Positions 34,731 through 43,288 of a DNA stretch of 64,000 bases are shown here, one piece after another. Every line of letters begins with the position of its first letter. Position 1 is the first letter of the stretch. Source of the stretch: Trujillonella humicola (GTDB taxonomy: Bacteria > Actinomycetota > Actinomycetes > Mycobacteriales > Geodermatophilaceae). A program made the translations under genes and the position numbers. A model generated the notes under the pieces. That model worked only from the letters and a program-made list of their open reading frames with translations, had not been told where the DNA came from and ran no database searches. The stretch covers positions 1 to 64,000 of the forward strand of contig NZ_JBJNRJ010000004.1 in NCBI RefSeq assembly GCF_046233715.1. The letters run 5' to 3'.

Positions 34731-36022
34731 GCGCGACCGGCACCGGATCCCGGGCCTCCCACGGGATGTTCCGGTCGCTGCGCGTGCGCAACTACCGGCT
34801 GTTCGCCTCGGCCAACCTGGTCAGCCTCATCGGCACGTGGATGCAGCGCATCGGCCAGGACTGGCTGGTCCTCCAGCTGTCCGACGACAGCGGCATCGCC
34901 CTCGGGGTGGTGACGGCCCTGCAGTTCGGGCCGGGCCTGCTGCTGGGCATGTACGGCGGCGTCCTCGCCGACCGGTACCCCAAGCGGCGGCTGCTCGTGG
35001 TCACCCAGTCGCTGATGGGGGTGGTGGCCCTCGCTCTCGGACTGCTCGTCACGACGGGTGCGGTCGCGCTGTGGCACGTCTTCGCCCTCGCGGCGGTCCT
35101 GGGCTCGGTCTCGGCGATCGACCTGCCGGTGCGGCAGTCGTTCGTCTCGGAGATGGTCGGCCCGGAGCTGCTGACCAACGCCGTGGGGCTGAACTCCACC
35201 GTGTTCAACGGAGCGCGGCTGGTCGGCCCGGCGGTGGCCGGCCTGCTCATCGCGGCCTCCTCGGGCAACACCGGCCCCGCGTTCCTCGTCAACGCCGCCA
35301 GCTTCGTGTTCACCGTCGTCGCCCTGCTGGTGATGCGGGGCGAGGAGCTGTTCCCCGGCCCGGCCGCGGGCCGGGCGCGGGGGCAGCTGCGCGCCGGGCT
35401 GGCCTACACCTGGTCCCGCCCGGACCTGCTGCTGGCCCTGGTGCTGGCCTTCCTGATGGGCACCTTCGGGCTGACCACGCAGATCACCATCGCCTTGATG
35501 GCCCGCCAGGAGTTCGACCTCGGCGCCGGGGCGTTCGGCCTGCTGACGACGTTCTTCGCCGTGGGGTCGCTCGCCGGGGCGCTGGTGTCGGCCCGGCGGA
35601 GCAGCCGGCCCACCGAGGGCTTCCTCGTCGGCGCCGTGGTGGTCTTCGGCCTGGTCTGCGCGACCGCCGGGCTCATGCCGGGGTACGCCTGGTTCGCCGC
35701 CGCGCTCGTGCCGACCGGCGCCGCGGCGATGGCCTTCACCGTCGCGGCCAACACCTTCGTGCAGCTGGGCGCGGACCCGCAGCTGCGCGGCCGGGTCATG
35801 GCCCTGTACTTCCTGTGCCTGACCGGCGGGCTGCCGTTGGGCTCCCCGCTGGTCGGCTGGGTGGCCGAGCACCTCGGCGCCCCGTGGGCCTTCGTGCTCA
35901 ACGGCGGGCTGCTGGCCGTGGCGGGGCTGGTGGCCGGGGCCTGGCTGCACCGGCGACGGCGGACCGGCACGAGGGACGGCGTCCCGGCGGCGGGCGCGCA
36001 CACGACGGCCGCCGCCGGCTGA
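34727..36022 (+). CDS. MFS transporter (drug efflux type)
   Basis: 431 aa, 12 predicted helices. NYRLFASANLVSLIGTWMQRIGQDWLVLQL is the opening of MFS_3-type (EntS-like) exporters, and GGVLADRYPKRRLLV is the loop 2-3 motif. It is coupled to the MarR regulator by a GTGA overlap, indicating an inducible efflux pair. Substrate unknown. Confidence 0.92.
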   Translation: MSATGTGSRASHGMFRSLRVRNYRLFASANLVSLIGTWMQRIGQDWLVLQLSDDSGIALGVVTALQFGPGLLLGMYGGVLADRYPKRRLLVVTQSLMGVVALALGLLVTTGAVALWHVFALAAVLGSVSAIDLPVRQSFVSEMVGPELLTNAVGLNSTVFNGARLVGPAVAGLLIAASSGNTGPAFLVNAASFVFTVVALLVMRGEELFPGPAAGRARGQLRAGLAYTWSRPDLLLALVLAFLMGTFGLTTQITIALMARQEFDLGAGAFGLLTTFFAVGSLAGALVSARRSSRPTEGFLVGAVVVFGLVCATAGLMPGYAWFAAALVPTGAAAMAFTVAANTFVQLGADPQLRGRVMALYFLCLTGGLPLGSPLVGWVAEHLGAPWAFVLNGGLLAVAGLVAGAWLHRRRRTGTRDGVPAAGAHTTAAAG

Positions 36023-36071
36023 GCGGGCGTACCGTTCGGGCCACGCCCACCCCGCCGTCCCGGAGGCCGCC

Positions 36072-36458
36072 ATGGCCGGCGCCCTGCTGCAGCTCGCGTT
36101 GCTGACCGCCGCCCTCGTGGCCTCCTTCGGGCTGCTGGGCCTGCTCACCGGGCTGTTCTGCGGCACCGTCCGGCTGCGGACGAGGCGGCGCCGGGCGGAG
36201 GACCCGGTGCACCGTCCGCTGCAGCAGGTCGCCGCCGACCTGCGCCGGCTGGCCCACCAGCTCGCCCTCGTCCCGGCCGGTGCCCCGGTCGCGCGCCGGC
36301 GGGGACTGCAGGCCGCCTACGACGACGTCCTCGTCGAGGCCGCCGCTCTCCTCGAGGTGCCGCACGCGATGACCCTCACCCCGGCCGGCCCGGCCCGGGA
36401 CACCGAGCGCGCACGCCTGCAGGCGGGGCTGGCCTCCGCCGGCCTGGATCCCCGCTGA
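36072..36458 (+). CDS. Hypothetical protein with one TM helix
   Basis: 128 aa. An N-terminal hydrophobic helix (about 4-30) is followed by a basic segment (RLRTRRRRAED) and a helical cytosolic part. ATG at 36072 with GGAGG five bases upstream. Its stop overlaps the next gene's CTG as CTGA. No family recognised. Confidence 0.75.
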   Translation: MAGALLQLALLTAALVASFGLLGLLTGLFCGTVRLRTRRRRAEDPVHRPLQQVAADLRRLAHQLALVPAGAPVARRRGLQAAYDDVLVEAAALLEVPHAMTLTPAGPARDTERARLQAGLASAGLDPR

Positions 36459-37027
36459 GCGCGCCGGGACCGCTGCGGCTGTTCGTCGCCGTCACCCCGC
36501 CGCAGGTCGCGCTCGCCGCCCTCGGCGAGGCGGTCGCCCCGCTGCGCGATGCCCCCGGTGCGCCCGCCTGGACGGCCGTCGAGCGCTGGCATCTCACGCT
36601 GCTCTTCCTCGGTGCCGTGCCGCCGGCCGCGCTCGAGCCGCTCACCGGCCGGCTCGGGGAGGTCGTCGCCGCGGCCCGGCCCATGACGCTGCGGCTGGAG
36701 GGCGCCGGCCGCTTCGGTTCGCCCCGCCGTCCGCAGGTGCTGTGGGCCGGCCTGTCCGGCGACGTACCCGAGCTGATCGCGTTGGCGGCCGGCCTGAGCC
36801 GTGCGGCCCGCTCGCTGCGGCTCGAGGTGGAGGACCGCCCCTTCCGGCCGCACCTGACGCTGGGGCGCTGGCGCCCCGGCCGGCCGGCCGACGGCGCTCT
36901 CGCCGACCGGCTGGCCGGCCACCGCGGGCCGCGGTGGCCGGTCGAGGAGGTCGCCCTGGTCCGCAGCACCCTCGGGCCGCGACCGCGGCACGACCGGCTG
37001 GCCGGCTGGGCGCCCGGATCACGCTGA
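36455..37027 (+). CDS. thpR: 2'-5' RNA ligase / cyclic phosphodiesterase (LigT family)
   Basis: 190 aa. The two HxTx motifs H46-L-T48 and H133-L-T135 define the 2H phosphoesterases; the enzyme opens 2',3'-cyclic phosphates on RNA and joins 2'-5' links. The family begins LRLFVAVTPP, which here lies upstream of any ATG, GTG or TTG in frame. The only start that keeps it is CTG at 36455, overlapping the previous stop. An internal ATG would remove the first catalytic motif. The CTG start is inferred. Confidence 0.8.
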   Translation: MSAPGPLRLFVAVTPPQVALAALGEAVAPLRDAPGAPAWTAVERWHLTLLFLGAVPPAALEPLTGRLGEVVAAARPMTLRLEGAGRFGSPRRPQVLWAGLSGDVPELIALAAGLSRAARSLRLEVEDRPFRPHLTLGRWRPGRPADGALADRLAGHRGPRWPVEEVALVRSTLGPRPRHDRLAGWAPGSR

Positions 37028-37033
37028 CCCGGC

Positions 37034-38845
37034 TCAGGCCAGGCTGCCCGACTCCACGGGGGTGGTCGCCTGCGGGTTGATCGTCTCGTCCGGCTCCAGC
37101 GGCTGGGCGCCGACGTCCTCCGGCTCCTCCTCGTGCGGGGCCTCGTCCTCCGGCTCCTCCTCGTGGGGGACCTCGTCCTCCGGCTCCTCGGGCAGCTCGG
37201 GCTCCTCCGCCTCGAACGCCCGTGGGTCGATCGCGTCGGCCCGCAGCAGCAGGTCGCCCATCGCGTAGCCGGCCGGACCGGGGCTGAAGCCCGGGTTGGC
37301 GGTGAAGTAGGAGGTGGCGTCGCAGGCGAGCAGCCCGAGGATCACCTCGGCGACGATCCGGCCGCCGACCGGGCCGAGCCGGCTCCCTCCGAGCAGTTCG
37401 GCCTCCTTGAGCACGTAGTACCAGAGCGGCGCCTTGCCCTGCCGCTGCCACTCGCGCTCGGTGAGGCCGAGCTCGGCGTTGCTCAGCGGTCGCAGCCCCA
37501 TGGCCACCGCGACGTCCTGGCCGGCGGGGAGCCCCAGCCGCTTGCCGCGCAGCAGGTTCCGCTCGGCGAGGGAGACGATCGCGCCCGCGGTGGGGGCGAC
37601 GACGGTCGGCGGGAGCGTCGACAGCGGCAGCGAGAGCTGCGTGTCGATCTTCCGCGACATGTTGCGGTCGTCGGGGGTGCTCATCCCCGGGATGTCGAAG
37701 AAGTAGTTCCAGTCCACCCAGAGGTCGTGCGGGATGGGGCGATTGCCCCGCAGGTCCTCGTACCCGTCCCGGCCGAAGATCGGGACGGTGTGCCCGTCCT
37801 GCATCTCGTACTCGGCGCGGATCATGCTGTGGCCGAAGCGGAAGGCCGCGCCCGAGTACTCGACCGGCATGTAGGGCCGGCGCGGGTTGCGCGGCCGGTA
37901 CAGGCGGCCGAGGAACTCGATCCGGCCGCTGCCCTGGCGGCGCAGCAGGCTCGCGACGAGTTCCGGGCCGACGATCCGCGGCAGGTAGTCGTGGACGATC
38001 AGCCACTGGTAGTGCCAGCGGCACTGCTGCTGGGCCTGCTCGAAGGTCAGCCCCTCGTCGCGCAGCTTGTTGTGCAGCTTGAGGAAGGCCACGTGCAGTT
38101 GCGCGACGATGAGGTTCTCGTCGTTGCGCGGGTCGCCGAGGAACGCCGCACCCACGTCGTCGCGGGGCAGGTCGGTCAGCCCGTCGTGCTCCCACAGCCG
38201 CATGTACCCCGGCCGGGCCGGGTCGTAGAGCTGGGGGCTGACCGCGGGGCCGTTCCCGTAGACGCTGCCGAGGTCGAACCGGGGCGAGTCGTAGTTGATC
38301 ATCGCCCGCGGGTCCTGCTGCTGCTGGGTCAGCGGCGTCTTGTCCAGCGTCATGTCGTGGTCGATGAACTGGCCGAAGTAGATGTAGCCGGCCGGGATCG
38401 CCTGGTTGTCGAACGCGACGTCGCTGTCCTTGACGTCGTTCAGCGGCGCCTTGCCGTCGTTCATCCGGACGGCCAGCCGGGTGAGCAGCGCGTCGGGCGG
38501 GCTGAAGGCGGGCAGCCGCTTGAACATGACGCCGAAGCGCGCCTCGGCGTCGCGGCCCGCGCGCACCGCGATGTCGCTCCCGCGCGGGTTGCCGACGGCG
38601 TGCGCGCCGCGGGTCGCCCGCGGGCGGGCCGGGGCCGGGGCGGGCGTCGGGGCCGGCCGGGAGGGTCGCGGTGGCGCGGCGGAGGCCGGGCCGGCCGCGG
38701 TCCCGACCAGTCCCGCCGCCGCGAACCCCGTCAGGCCGGCGAGGACCGACCGCCGGGACAGGCCCGGCCGCAGGTCGGCGGCCTCCCGCGCCGCACCGCC
38801 GCTGAAGGGGCAGCCACCACCGCGTCCACCGTCGAGTTCGCCCAC
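37034..38845 (-). CDS. Haem peroxidase of the animal (peroxinectin) type, exported by Tat
   Basis: 603 aa with SRRSVLAGLTGFAAAGLVG, a twin-arginine signal. The catalytic domain has GQFIDHDMTLDKT (distal histidine and Ca site) and RFGHSMIRAEYE (proximal histidine region). Several conserved motifs of the superfamily follow, including DLWVDWNYFFDIPG. A disordered C-terminus carries repeated EEPEDE(A/V)PHEEEPED. Start GTG at 38845 has GGGGAC upstream; a further-upstream start is possible. It acts outside the membrane, oxidising halides or phenolics. The acidic tail is not part of the usual domain. Confidence 0.88.
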   Translation of the reverse strand: MGELDGGRGGGCPFSGGAAREAADLRPGLSRRSVLAGLTGFAAAGLVGTAAGPASAAPPRPSRPAPTPAPAPARPRATRGAHAVGNPRGSDIAVRAGRDAEARFGVMFKRLPAFSPPDALLTRLAVRMNDGKAPLNDVKDSDVAFDNQAIPAGYIYFGQFIDHDMTLDKTPLTQQQQDPRAMINYDSPRFDLGSVYGNGPAVSPQLYDPARPGYMRLWEHDGLTDLPRDDVGAAFLGDPRNDENLIVAQLHVAFLKLHNKLRDEGLTFEQAQQQCRWHYQWLIVHDYLPRIVGPELVASLLRRQGSGRIEFLGRLYRPRNPRRPYMPVEYSGAAFRFGHSMIRAEYEMQDGHTVPIFGRDGYEDLRGNRPIPHDLWVDWNYFFDIPGMSTPDDRNMSRKIDTQLSLPLSTLPPTVVAPTAGAIVSLAERNLLRGKRLGLPAGQDVAVAMGLRPLSNAELGLTEREWQRQGKAPLWYYVLKEAELLGGSRLGPVGGRIVAEVILGLLACDATSYFTANPGFSPGPAGYAMGDLLLRADAIDPRAFEAEEPELPEEPEDEVPHEEEPEDEAPHEEEPEDVGAQPLEPDETINPQATTPVESGSLA

Positions 38846-38995
38846 GTCGTCCCCACAGACCAACAGCGGGCCCCGGTACCGGTCGCCCTGGTGGCTGTGA
38901 GGCTGCTGTGCACGGGTGGGGCGGCGGAGGTTCCGGCTGGGGGAGGGGACGCCCCCCAAGCCAGGGGGGTGGCGAGGGGGTCGTTCAGCGGGTCG

Positions 38996-39964
38996 TCACC
39001 AGGCGTACTCCATCGGTGCCGCCCGGTAGCCCGGGAAGATCTCGTCCAGGCGTGCCATCGCGGCCTCGTCCAGGGTGACCTGCAGCGCGCGGAGCCCGCC
39101 CTCGAACTGCTCCATCGTGCGGGGACCGACGATCGGCGCCGTCACGCCGGGGCGGTGCAGCAGCCACGCGACGCCGACGTCGGCGGGGGCGTGCCCGAGG
39201 TCGCGGCACAGCTGCTCGTAGGCCTCCAGCGCGGGGCGGTGCCGCTCGATGCGATCCCGGTTGCGGTCCTCCTGGCGCCGCGCCCCGGACGACCCGTCCA
39301 GCACCCCCGCGAGCAGGCCCCCGGCCAGCGGGCTCCACGGGATGACGCCGATGCCGTGGTGCTCGGCGGCCGGCAGCACCTCGAGCTCGGCAAGCCGGGT
39401 GAGCAGGTTGTAGTGCGACTGCTCGCTGACCAGACCCTGGAAACCCCGGCGGTCGGCCACCGCGTTCGCCGTCGCCAGCTGCCAGCCTGCGTGGTTGGAG
39501 GAGCCGACGTAGAGCACCTTGCCCTGGGCCACGAGGGTCTCGCAGGCCTGCCAGATCTCCTCCCACGGCGTGGCCAGATCCACGTGGTGGAACTGGTACA
39601 GGTCGATCCAGTCGGTCTGCAGCCGGCGCAGCGAGGCCTCGCAGGCGCGCACGATGTTGCGCGCGGACAGGAAGGTGTCGTTCGGCCAGTCGGACATGCC
39701 GCCGTAGACCTTGGTCGCCAGCACCGTCTTCTCGCGCCGCTCGGCGCCCTGGGCGAACCAGGAGCCGATGACCTCCTCGGTGCGGCCCTTGCCGGCGTCG
39801 AAGCCGTAGACGTTGGCGGTGTCGAAGAAGTTCACCCCCTCGGCCAGCGCCCGGTCCATGATCGCGTGCGAGTCGGCCTCCTCGGTCTTCCAGCCGAAGT
39901 TCATGGTCCCCAGGCAGAGGCGGGAGACCGACAGGCCGCTGCGCCCCAGGTGCGTGTACTCCAT
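38996..39964 (-). CDS. Aldo/keto reductase
   Basis: 322 aa NADPH-dependent reductase. The catalytic tetrad is visible: D48 and Y53 in FDTANVYG, the lysine in ATKVYGG, and the histidine in YQFHHVD. GSSNHAGW and the IPWSPLAGGLLAG loop follow, and the C-terminal NADPH-binding segment is VGPRTMEQF. ATG at 39964. Its start codon overlaps the start of the divergent thioesterase gene (CATG, 39962-39965), so the promoters must lie within each other's coding region, or one of the starts is further in. Confidence 0.93.
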   Translation of the reverse strand: MEYTHLGRSGLSVSRLCLGTMNFGWKTEEADSHAIMDRALAEGVNFFDTANVYGFDAGKGRTEEVIGSWFAQGAERREKTVLATKVYGGMSDWPNDTFLSARNIVRACEASLRRLQTDWIDLYQFHHVDLATPWEEIWQACETLVAQGKVLYVGSSNHAGWQLATANAVADRRGFQGLVSEQSHYNLLTRLAELEVLPAAEHHGIGVIPWSPLAGGLLAGVLDGSSGARRQEDRNRDRIERHRPALEAYEQLCRDLGHAPADVGVAWLLHRPGVTAPIVGPRTMEQFEGGLRALQVTLDEAAMARLDEIFPGYRAAPMEYAW

Positions 39965-40802
39965 GGATCAGCACCCTGGCACCCTGTCGGGCGTGCCGCA
40001 GGACGACCTCGACAGCGCCTTCGACCGTGCCACCGCAGTCACCGCCGCCGAGGGAGGGGGCGCGGTCGCCGAGCTCGACCCCGGGTGGGAGGTCGGCGGG
40101 GGGATCCTCAACGGCGGCTACCTGATGGCGGTGGCGGCCCGCGCGGCCCTGCTGGGCAGCCCGCACCCGCACCCGGTGGCGGTCTCGGCCACCTTCCTGC
40201 GGGCCGGGGCGGGGGGCCGGGCCGACGTCCAGCTGACGTCCGGGCCGGCGGGGCGCACCCTGGCCAACAGCGTCGCCGTCCTGTCCACCGGCACCGGGCC
40301 GACCCTCACGGCGCAGGTCACGACCGCCACGCTGGGCGGGGAGCCGGTGGACTGGACGGCCAACGCGATGCCGTCCGTGCCGGACCCGGAGGAGTGCTCG
40401 GCGGCCCTGCGCCCGCCCGGCGTGCCGGTGCCGGGCCTGGTGGAGCGCCTGGACATCCGGTTCGACCCGGCGACGGCCGGCTTCGTCGCCGGCCGGCCGG
40501 CCGCCGAGCCGCGGCTGCGGGCGTGGATGCGGCTGGCCGACGGCCGCGAGCCCGACCCGCTGGCGCTGCTGGTGTTCGCCGACGCGCTGCCGCCGGCGGG
40601 CTTCGCGATCGGCCGGATGGGCTGGGCGCCGACGGTGCAGCTGCAGGTGCTCGTCCGCGCGCTGCCGGCGCCGGGGTGGTGCCTGGTGGAGAACGTCAAC
40701 ACCGAGGTCTCCGGTGGCTGGACCGACGAGGACTGCCGGATCTGGGACTCCACCGGCCGCCTGGTCGCGCAGAGCCGCCAGCTGGCCCGGCTGCCCCGCT
40801 GA
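39963..40802 (+). CDS. Thioesterase family protein (hot-dog fold)
   Basis: 279 aa. Tandem hot-dog acyl-CoA thioesterase: LDPGWEVGGGILNGGYLMAVAARA is the first core, and WTNGCW-like MGWAPTVQLQVLVRALP with GWCLVENVNTEVSGG the second. ATG at 39963 has a weak AGGTG site. GTG at 39993 (MPQDDLDSAFD) starts nearer to the conserved region and would separate it from the divergent reductase. Downstream is an assembly gap. Confidence 0.85.
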   Translation: MDQHPGTLSGVPQDDLDSAFDRATAVTAAEGGGAVAELDPGWEVGGGILNGGYLMAVAARAALLGSPHPHPVAVSATFLRAGAGGRADVQLTSGPAGRTLANSVAVLSTGTGPTLTAQVTTATLGGEPVDWTANAMPSVPDPEECSAALRPPGVPVPGLVERLDIRFDPATAGFVAGRPAAEPRLRAWMRLADGREPDPLALLVFADALPPAGFAIGRMGWAPTVQLQVLVRALPAPGWCLVENVNTEVSGGWTDEDCRIWDSTGRLVAQSRQLARLPR

Positions 40803-40839
40803 CCACTCGTCCCGCCCGTCCCGCCCGTCCCCGGGGCCC

Positions 40840-41046
<207 letters not shown>

Positions 41047-41055
41047 GACGAGGGA

Positions 41056-41670
41056 TCAGCGCGGGAGGTCGACGGCGCCGGTGAGGTAGCGCTGCACCGT
41101 CGGCCCCACGGCCGCCACCACCTGCTCGGCCGGCGCGGAGGCCAGCGGTTCCACCCGCAGCACGTAGCGGGCCATGACGACGCCGATGAGCTGCGAGGCG
41201 ACCAGCGAGCCGCGCCCGGCGACCTCGTCGGCGGGCAGGTCCAGCGAGCCCACGACCCGGCGCAGCACCTGGGAGACGAGGAACTCCCGCAGCATCCGGG
41301 CGCCCCACTCGTTGCCGACCGCGGAGCGCACCAGCGCCAGGCCGGCCGGGCGGGCCGGGCCGTCCCACACCCGCAGCAGCATCCGGACGACGTTGGCGCC
41401 CAGCTCCTCGCGGCCGCCGGCGAGGACCTCGGGCAGGAAGTCCTCGGGGTCGGCCGGCGCCTCGACCGCGGCGAGGAAGAGCTTGTCCTTGGTGCCGAAG
41501 TAGTGGTGCACGAGTGCGGGGTCGACCCCGGCAGCGGCGGCGATCGCCCGGATGGAGGCGCCGTCGAAGCCGCGCTCGGCGAACGCCGCGCGCGCTGCCG
41601 CCAGCACCGCCTCCCGGGTGCCGGGGTTGCCGGGGCGGCGCCCCCCGGGACGCCGTCGGACGCCGCTCAG
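41056..41670 (-). CDS. TetR family regulator of the ABC exporter
   Basis: 204 aa. GTREAVLAAARAAFAERGFDGASIRAIAAAAGVDPALVHHYFGTKDKLF is the TetR helix-turn-helix block. The C-terminus is a ligand pocket. The protein needs residues before the first ATG or GTG in frame; CTG at 41670 in a CTGA overlap with the permease stop, four bases after GGAGGAGGA, fits best. It lies last in the ATPase-permease-TetR operon and should repress it. Its likely operator is 43172-43207. Confidence 0.85.
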   Translation of the reverse strand: MSGVRRRPGGRRPGNPGTREAVLAAARAAFAERGFDGASIRAIAAAAGVDPALVHHYFGTKDKLFLAAVEAPADPEDFLPEVLAGGREELGANVVRMLLRVWDGPARPAGLALVRSAVGNEWGARMLREFLVSQVLRRVVGSLDLPADEVAGRGSLVASQLIGVVMARYVLRVEPLASAPAEQVVAAVGPTVQRYLTGAVDLPR

Positions 41671-42434
41671 CCGGTCCTCCTCCGCAGGGTCCCCGCCGCC
41701 AGCGCCAGGGCCAGCAGTGCGACGCCGGCCACGATGCCGACGTCCCGCCACATGGTGCCCGTCGCGGTCGCGGAGCTCCCGACCTCCTGCAGGGCCTGCA
41801 CCGCGTAGGTCAGCGGCATGAGGTCGCCGACCGCCTGCAGCCACCCCGCCATCTGCTCGCGGGGGACCAGCAGCCCGCAGAGGAAGAACTGGGGGAGGAC
41901 GACGACGGGCATGAACTGCACCGCCTGGAACTCGCTGCGGGCGAAGGCGCTGGCGAGCAGTCCCAGGGCGACCCCGAGCACGGCGTCGACCACGGCGATG
42001 AGCACGACCAGCCCGAGCGACCCGGCCACGTCGAGGTCGTACAGCGTCGTGGCCACCGTCACCGTGACCACGGCCTGGACGGTCGCGGCGGCGCCGAACG
42101 CGGCGCCGTAGCCCAGCAGCAGGTCCAGCCGGGACAGCGGCGTGGTGAGCAGCCGCTCCAGCGTCCCGGAGGTGCGCTCGCGCAGCATCGCGATGCTGGT
42201 CACCAGGAACATCACCACGAACGGGAAGATCCCGAGCATGGTCAGGCCGACCCGGTCGAACACCGGCGCCTGCCCGGGTGGCGTGGGGACGTCGCGCCAC
42301 AGCAGGTAGAGCAGCCCCAGCAGCAGACCGGGCAGCACCGTGAGCATGGCGACGGTGCGGTGGTCGTGGCGCAGCTGGCGGACGACGCGGCCGGTCGTCG
42401 CGGCGGTCAGTCGCGGGCTCGGGGTGGTGGTCAC
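41667..42434 (-). CDS. ABC-2 type permease (drug exporter)
   Basis: 255 aa. Six predicted helices with an ABC-2 signature: RERTSGTLERLLTTPLSRLDLLLGY and VLPQFFLCGLLVPREQM. GTG at 42434 overlaps the ATPase stop (GTGA). It forms the membrane part of the exporter with the ATPase; drug or lipid substrate unknown. Confidence 0.93.
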   Translation of the reverse strand: MTTTPSPRLTAATTGRVVRQLRHDHRTVAMLTVLPGLLLGLLYLLWRDVPTPPGQAPVFDRVGLTMLGIFPFVVMFLVTSIAMLRERTSGTLERLLTTPLSRLDLLLGYGAAFGAAATVQAVVTVTVATTLYDLDVAGSLGLVVLIAVVDAVLGVALGLLASAFARSEFQAVQFMPVVVLPQFFLCGLLVPREQMAGWLQAVGDLMPLTYAVQALQEVGSSATATGTMWRDVGIVAGVALLALALAAGTLRRRTG

Positions 42435-43153
42435 GCCCGGCTCACCTGCCGGGACCGGACGAGGCGCAGGAAGGCCTCCTCGAGGTCGTCGGTGCCGGTG
42501 TCCGCGCGCAGCTGCGCCGGGGTGGAGTCGGCCAGCAGCTCGCCCTCGCGCAGCAGCAGCAGCCGGTCGCAGCGGCCGGCCTCGTCCATGACGTGGCTGG
42601 AGACCACGAGCGTCGTCCCGCCGGCCGCCAGGGCGGCGAAGCGCTCCCACAGCTCGACCCGCAGCACCGGGTCCAATCCCACCGCCGGCTCGTCGAGGAC
42701 CAGCAGCTCCGGCTCGCCGACCAGCGCGCACGCCAGCGAGACCCGGCCCTGCTGGCCGCCGGAGAGATCGCCGACCAGCTGGCCGGCGGCGTCCCGGAGG
42801 CCGACGTCGGCGATCGGCGCATCGGCGGCCGCGGCGCCGCGGCCGTACAGCGCGGCGAAGTAGCGGGCGTTCTCCCGCACGGTCAGGTCCGCGTACACGC
42901 TGGGCGCCTGGGTGACGTAGCCGACGCGGGAGCGCAGTGCCGGGGAGCCGGCCGGCTCACCGAGGACGGTGATCCGCCCGGAGCGGACGCGCTGGACCCC
43001 GACGACGGCCCGCAGCAGCGTGGACTTGCCGCTGCCGCTCGGGCCGAGCAGGCCGGTGACCCGGCCGGCGGGCACGGCGCAGTCCAGCCCCGGGAGCACC
43101 CGGCGCGGGCCGCGGTCCACGACGAGGTCGGCGACGGTGACGGCGTCGGTCAT
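42431..43153 (-). CDS. ABC transporter ATP-binding protein
   Basis: 240 aa. Walker A GPSGSGKST, signature LSGGQQGR, Walker B LLVLDEPAVGLD, and the switch histidine in SSHVMDE. First gene of the exporter operon with permease and TetR. ATG at 43153 is preceded by a GGGAGG site, and a 16-bp-period operator-like array lies upstream. Confidence 0.95.
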   Translation of the reverse strand: MTDAVTVADLVVDRGPRRVLPGLDCAVPAGRVTGLLGPSGSGKSTLLRAVVGVQRVRSGRITVLGEPAGSPALRSRVGYVTQAPSVYADLTVRENARYFAALYGRGAAAADAPIADVGLRDAAGQLVGDLSGGQQGRVSLACALVGEPELLVLDEPAVGLDPVLRVELWERFAALAAGGTTLVVSSHVMDEAGRCDRLLLLREGELLADSTPAQLRADTGTDDLEEAFLRLVRSRQVSRA

Positions 43154-43171
43154 GGGGACCTCCCGGCGAAG

Positions 43172-43207
43172 AACTCAACGTCTGATGAACTCAACGCTAG
43201 ATGAGTT
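43172..43207 (-). promoter_or_regulatory. Candidate TetR operator of the ABC exporter operon
   Basis: Two direct AACTCAACG copies (43172-43180, 43188-43196) plus an inverted AACTCA-N8-TGAGTT (43188-43207), 20-55 bases upstream of the ATPase ATG. The spacing fits binding of one or two TetR dimers, giving autoregulation. Confidence 0.65.
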
Positions 43208-43223
43208 ACCGCGACCGCGTCAA

Positions 43224-43280
43224 CGAGATCTGCACAGCCGTCGGCATCAGCCCCTGATGCCGACGACAGTGCAGATCTCG
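43224..43280. repeat. 57-bp palindromic repeat, copy B
   Basis: Same arms as copy A (CGAGATCTGCACA), one changed base in the right arm. The centre TCGGCATCAGCCCCTGATGCCGA is a better inner palindrome than in A and C. It ends eight bases before the minus-strand stop at 43289. Confidence 0.92.
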
Positions 43281-43288
43281 TCGAGGGA

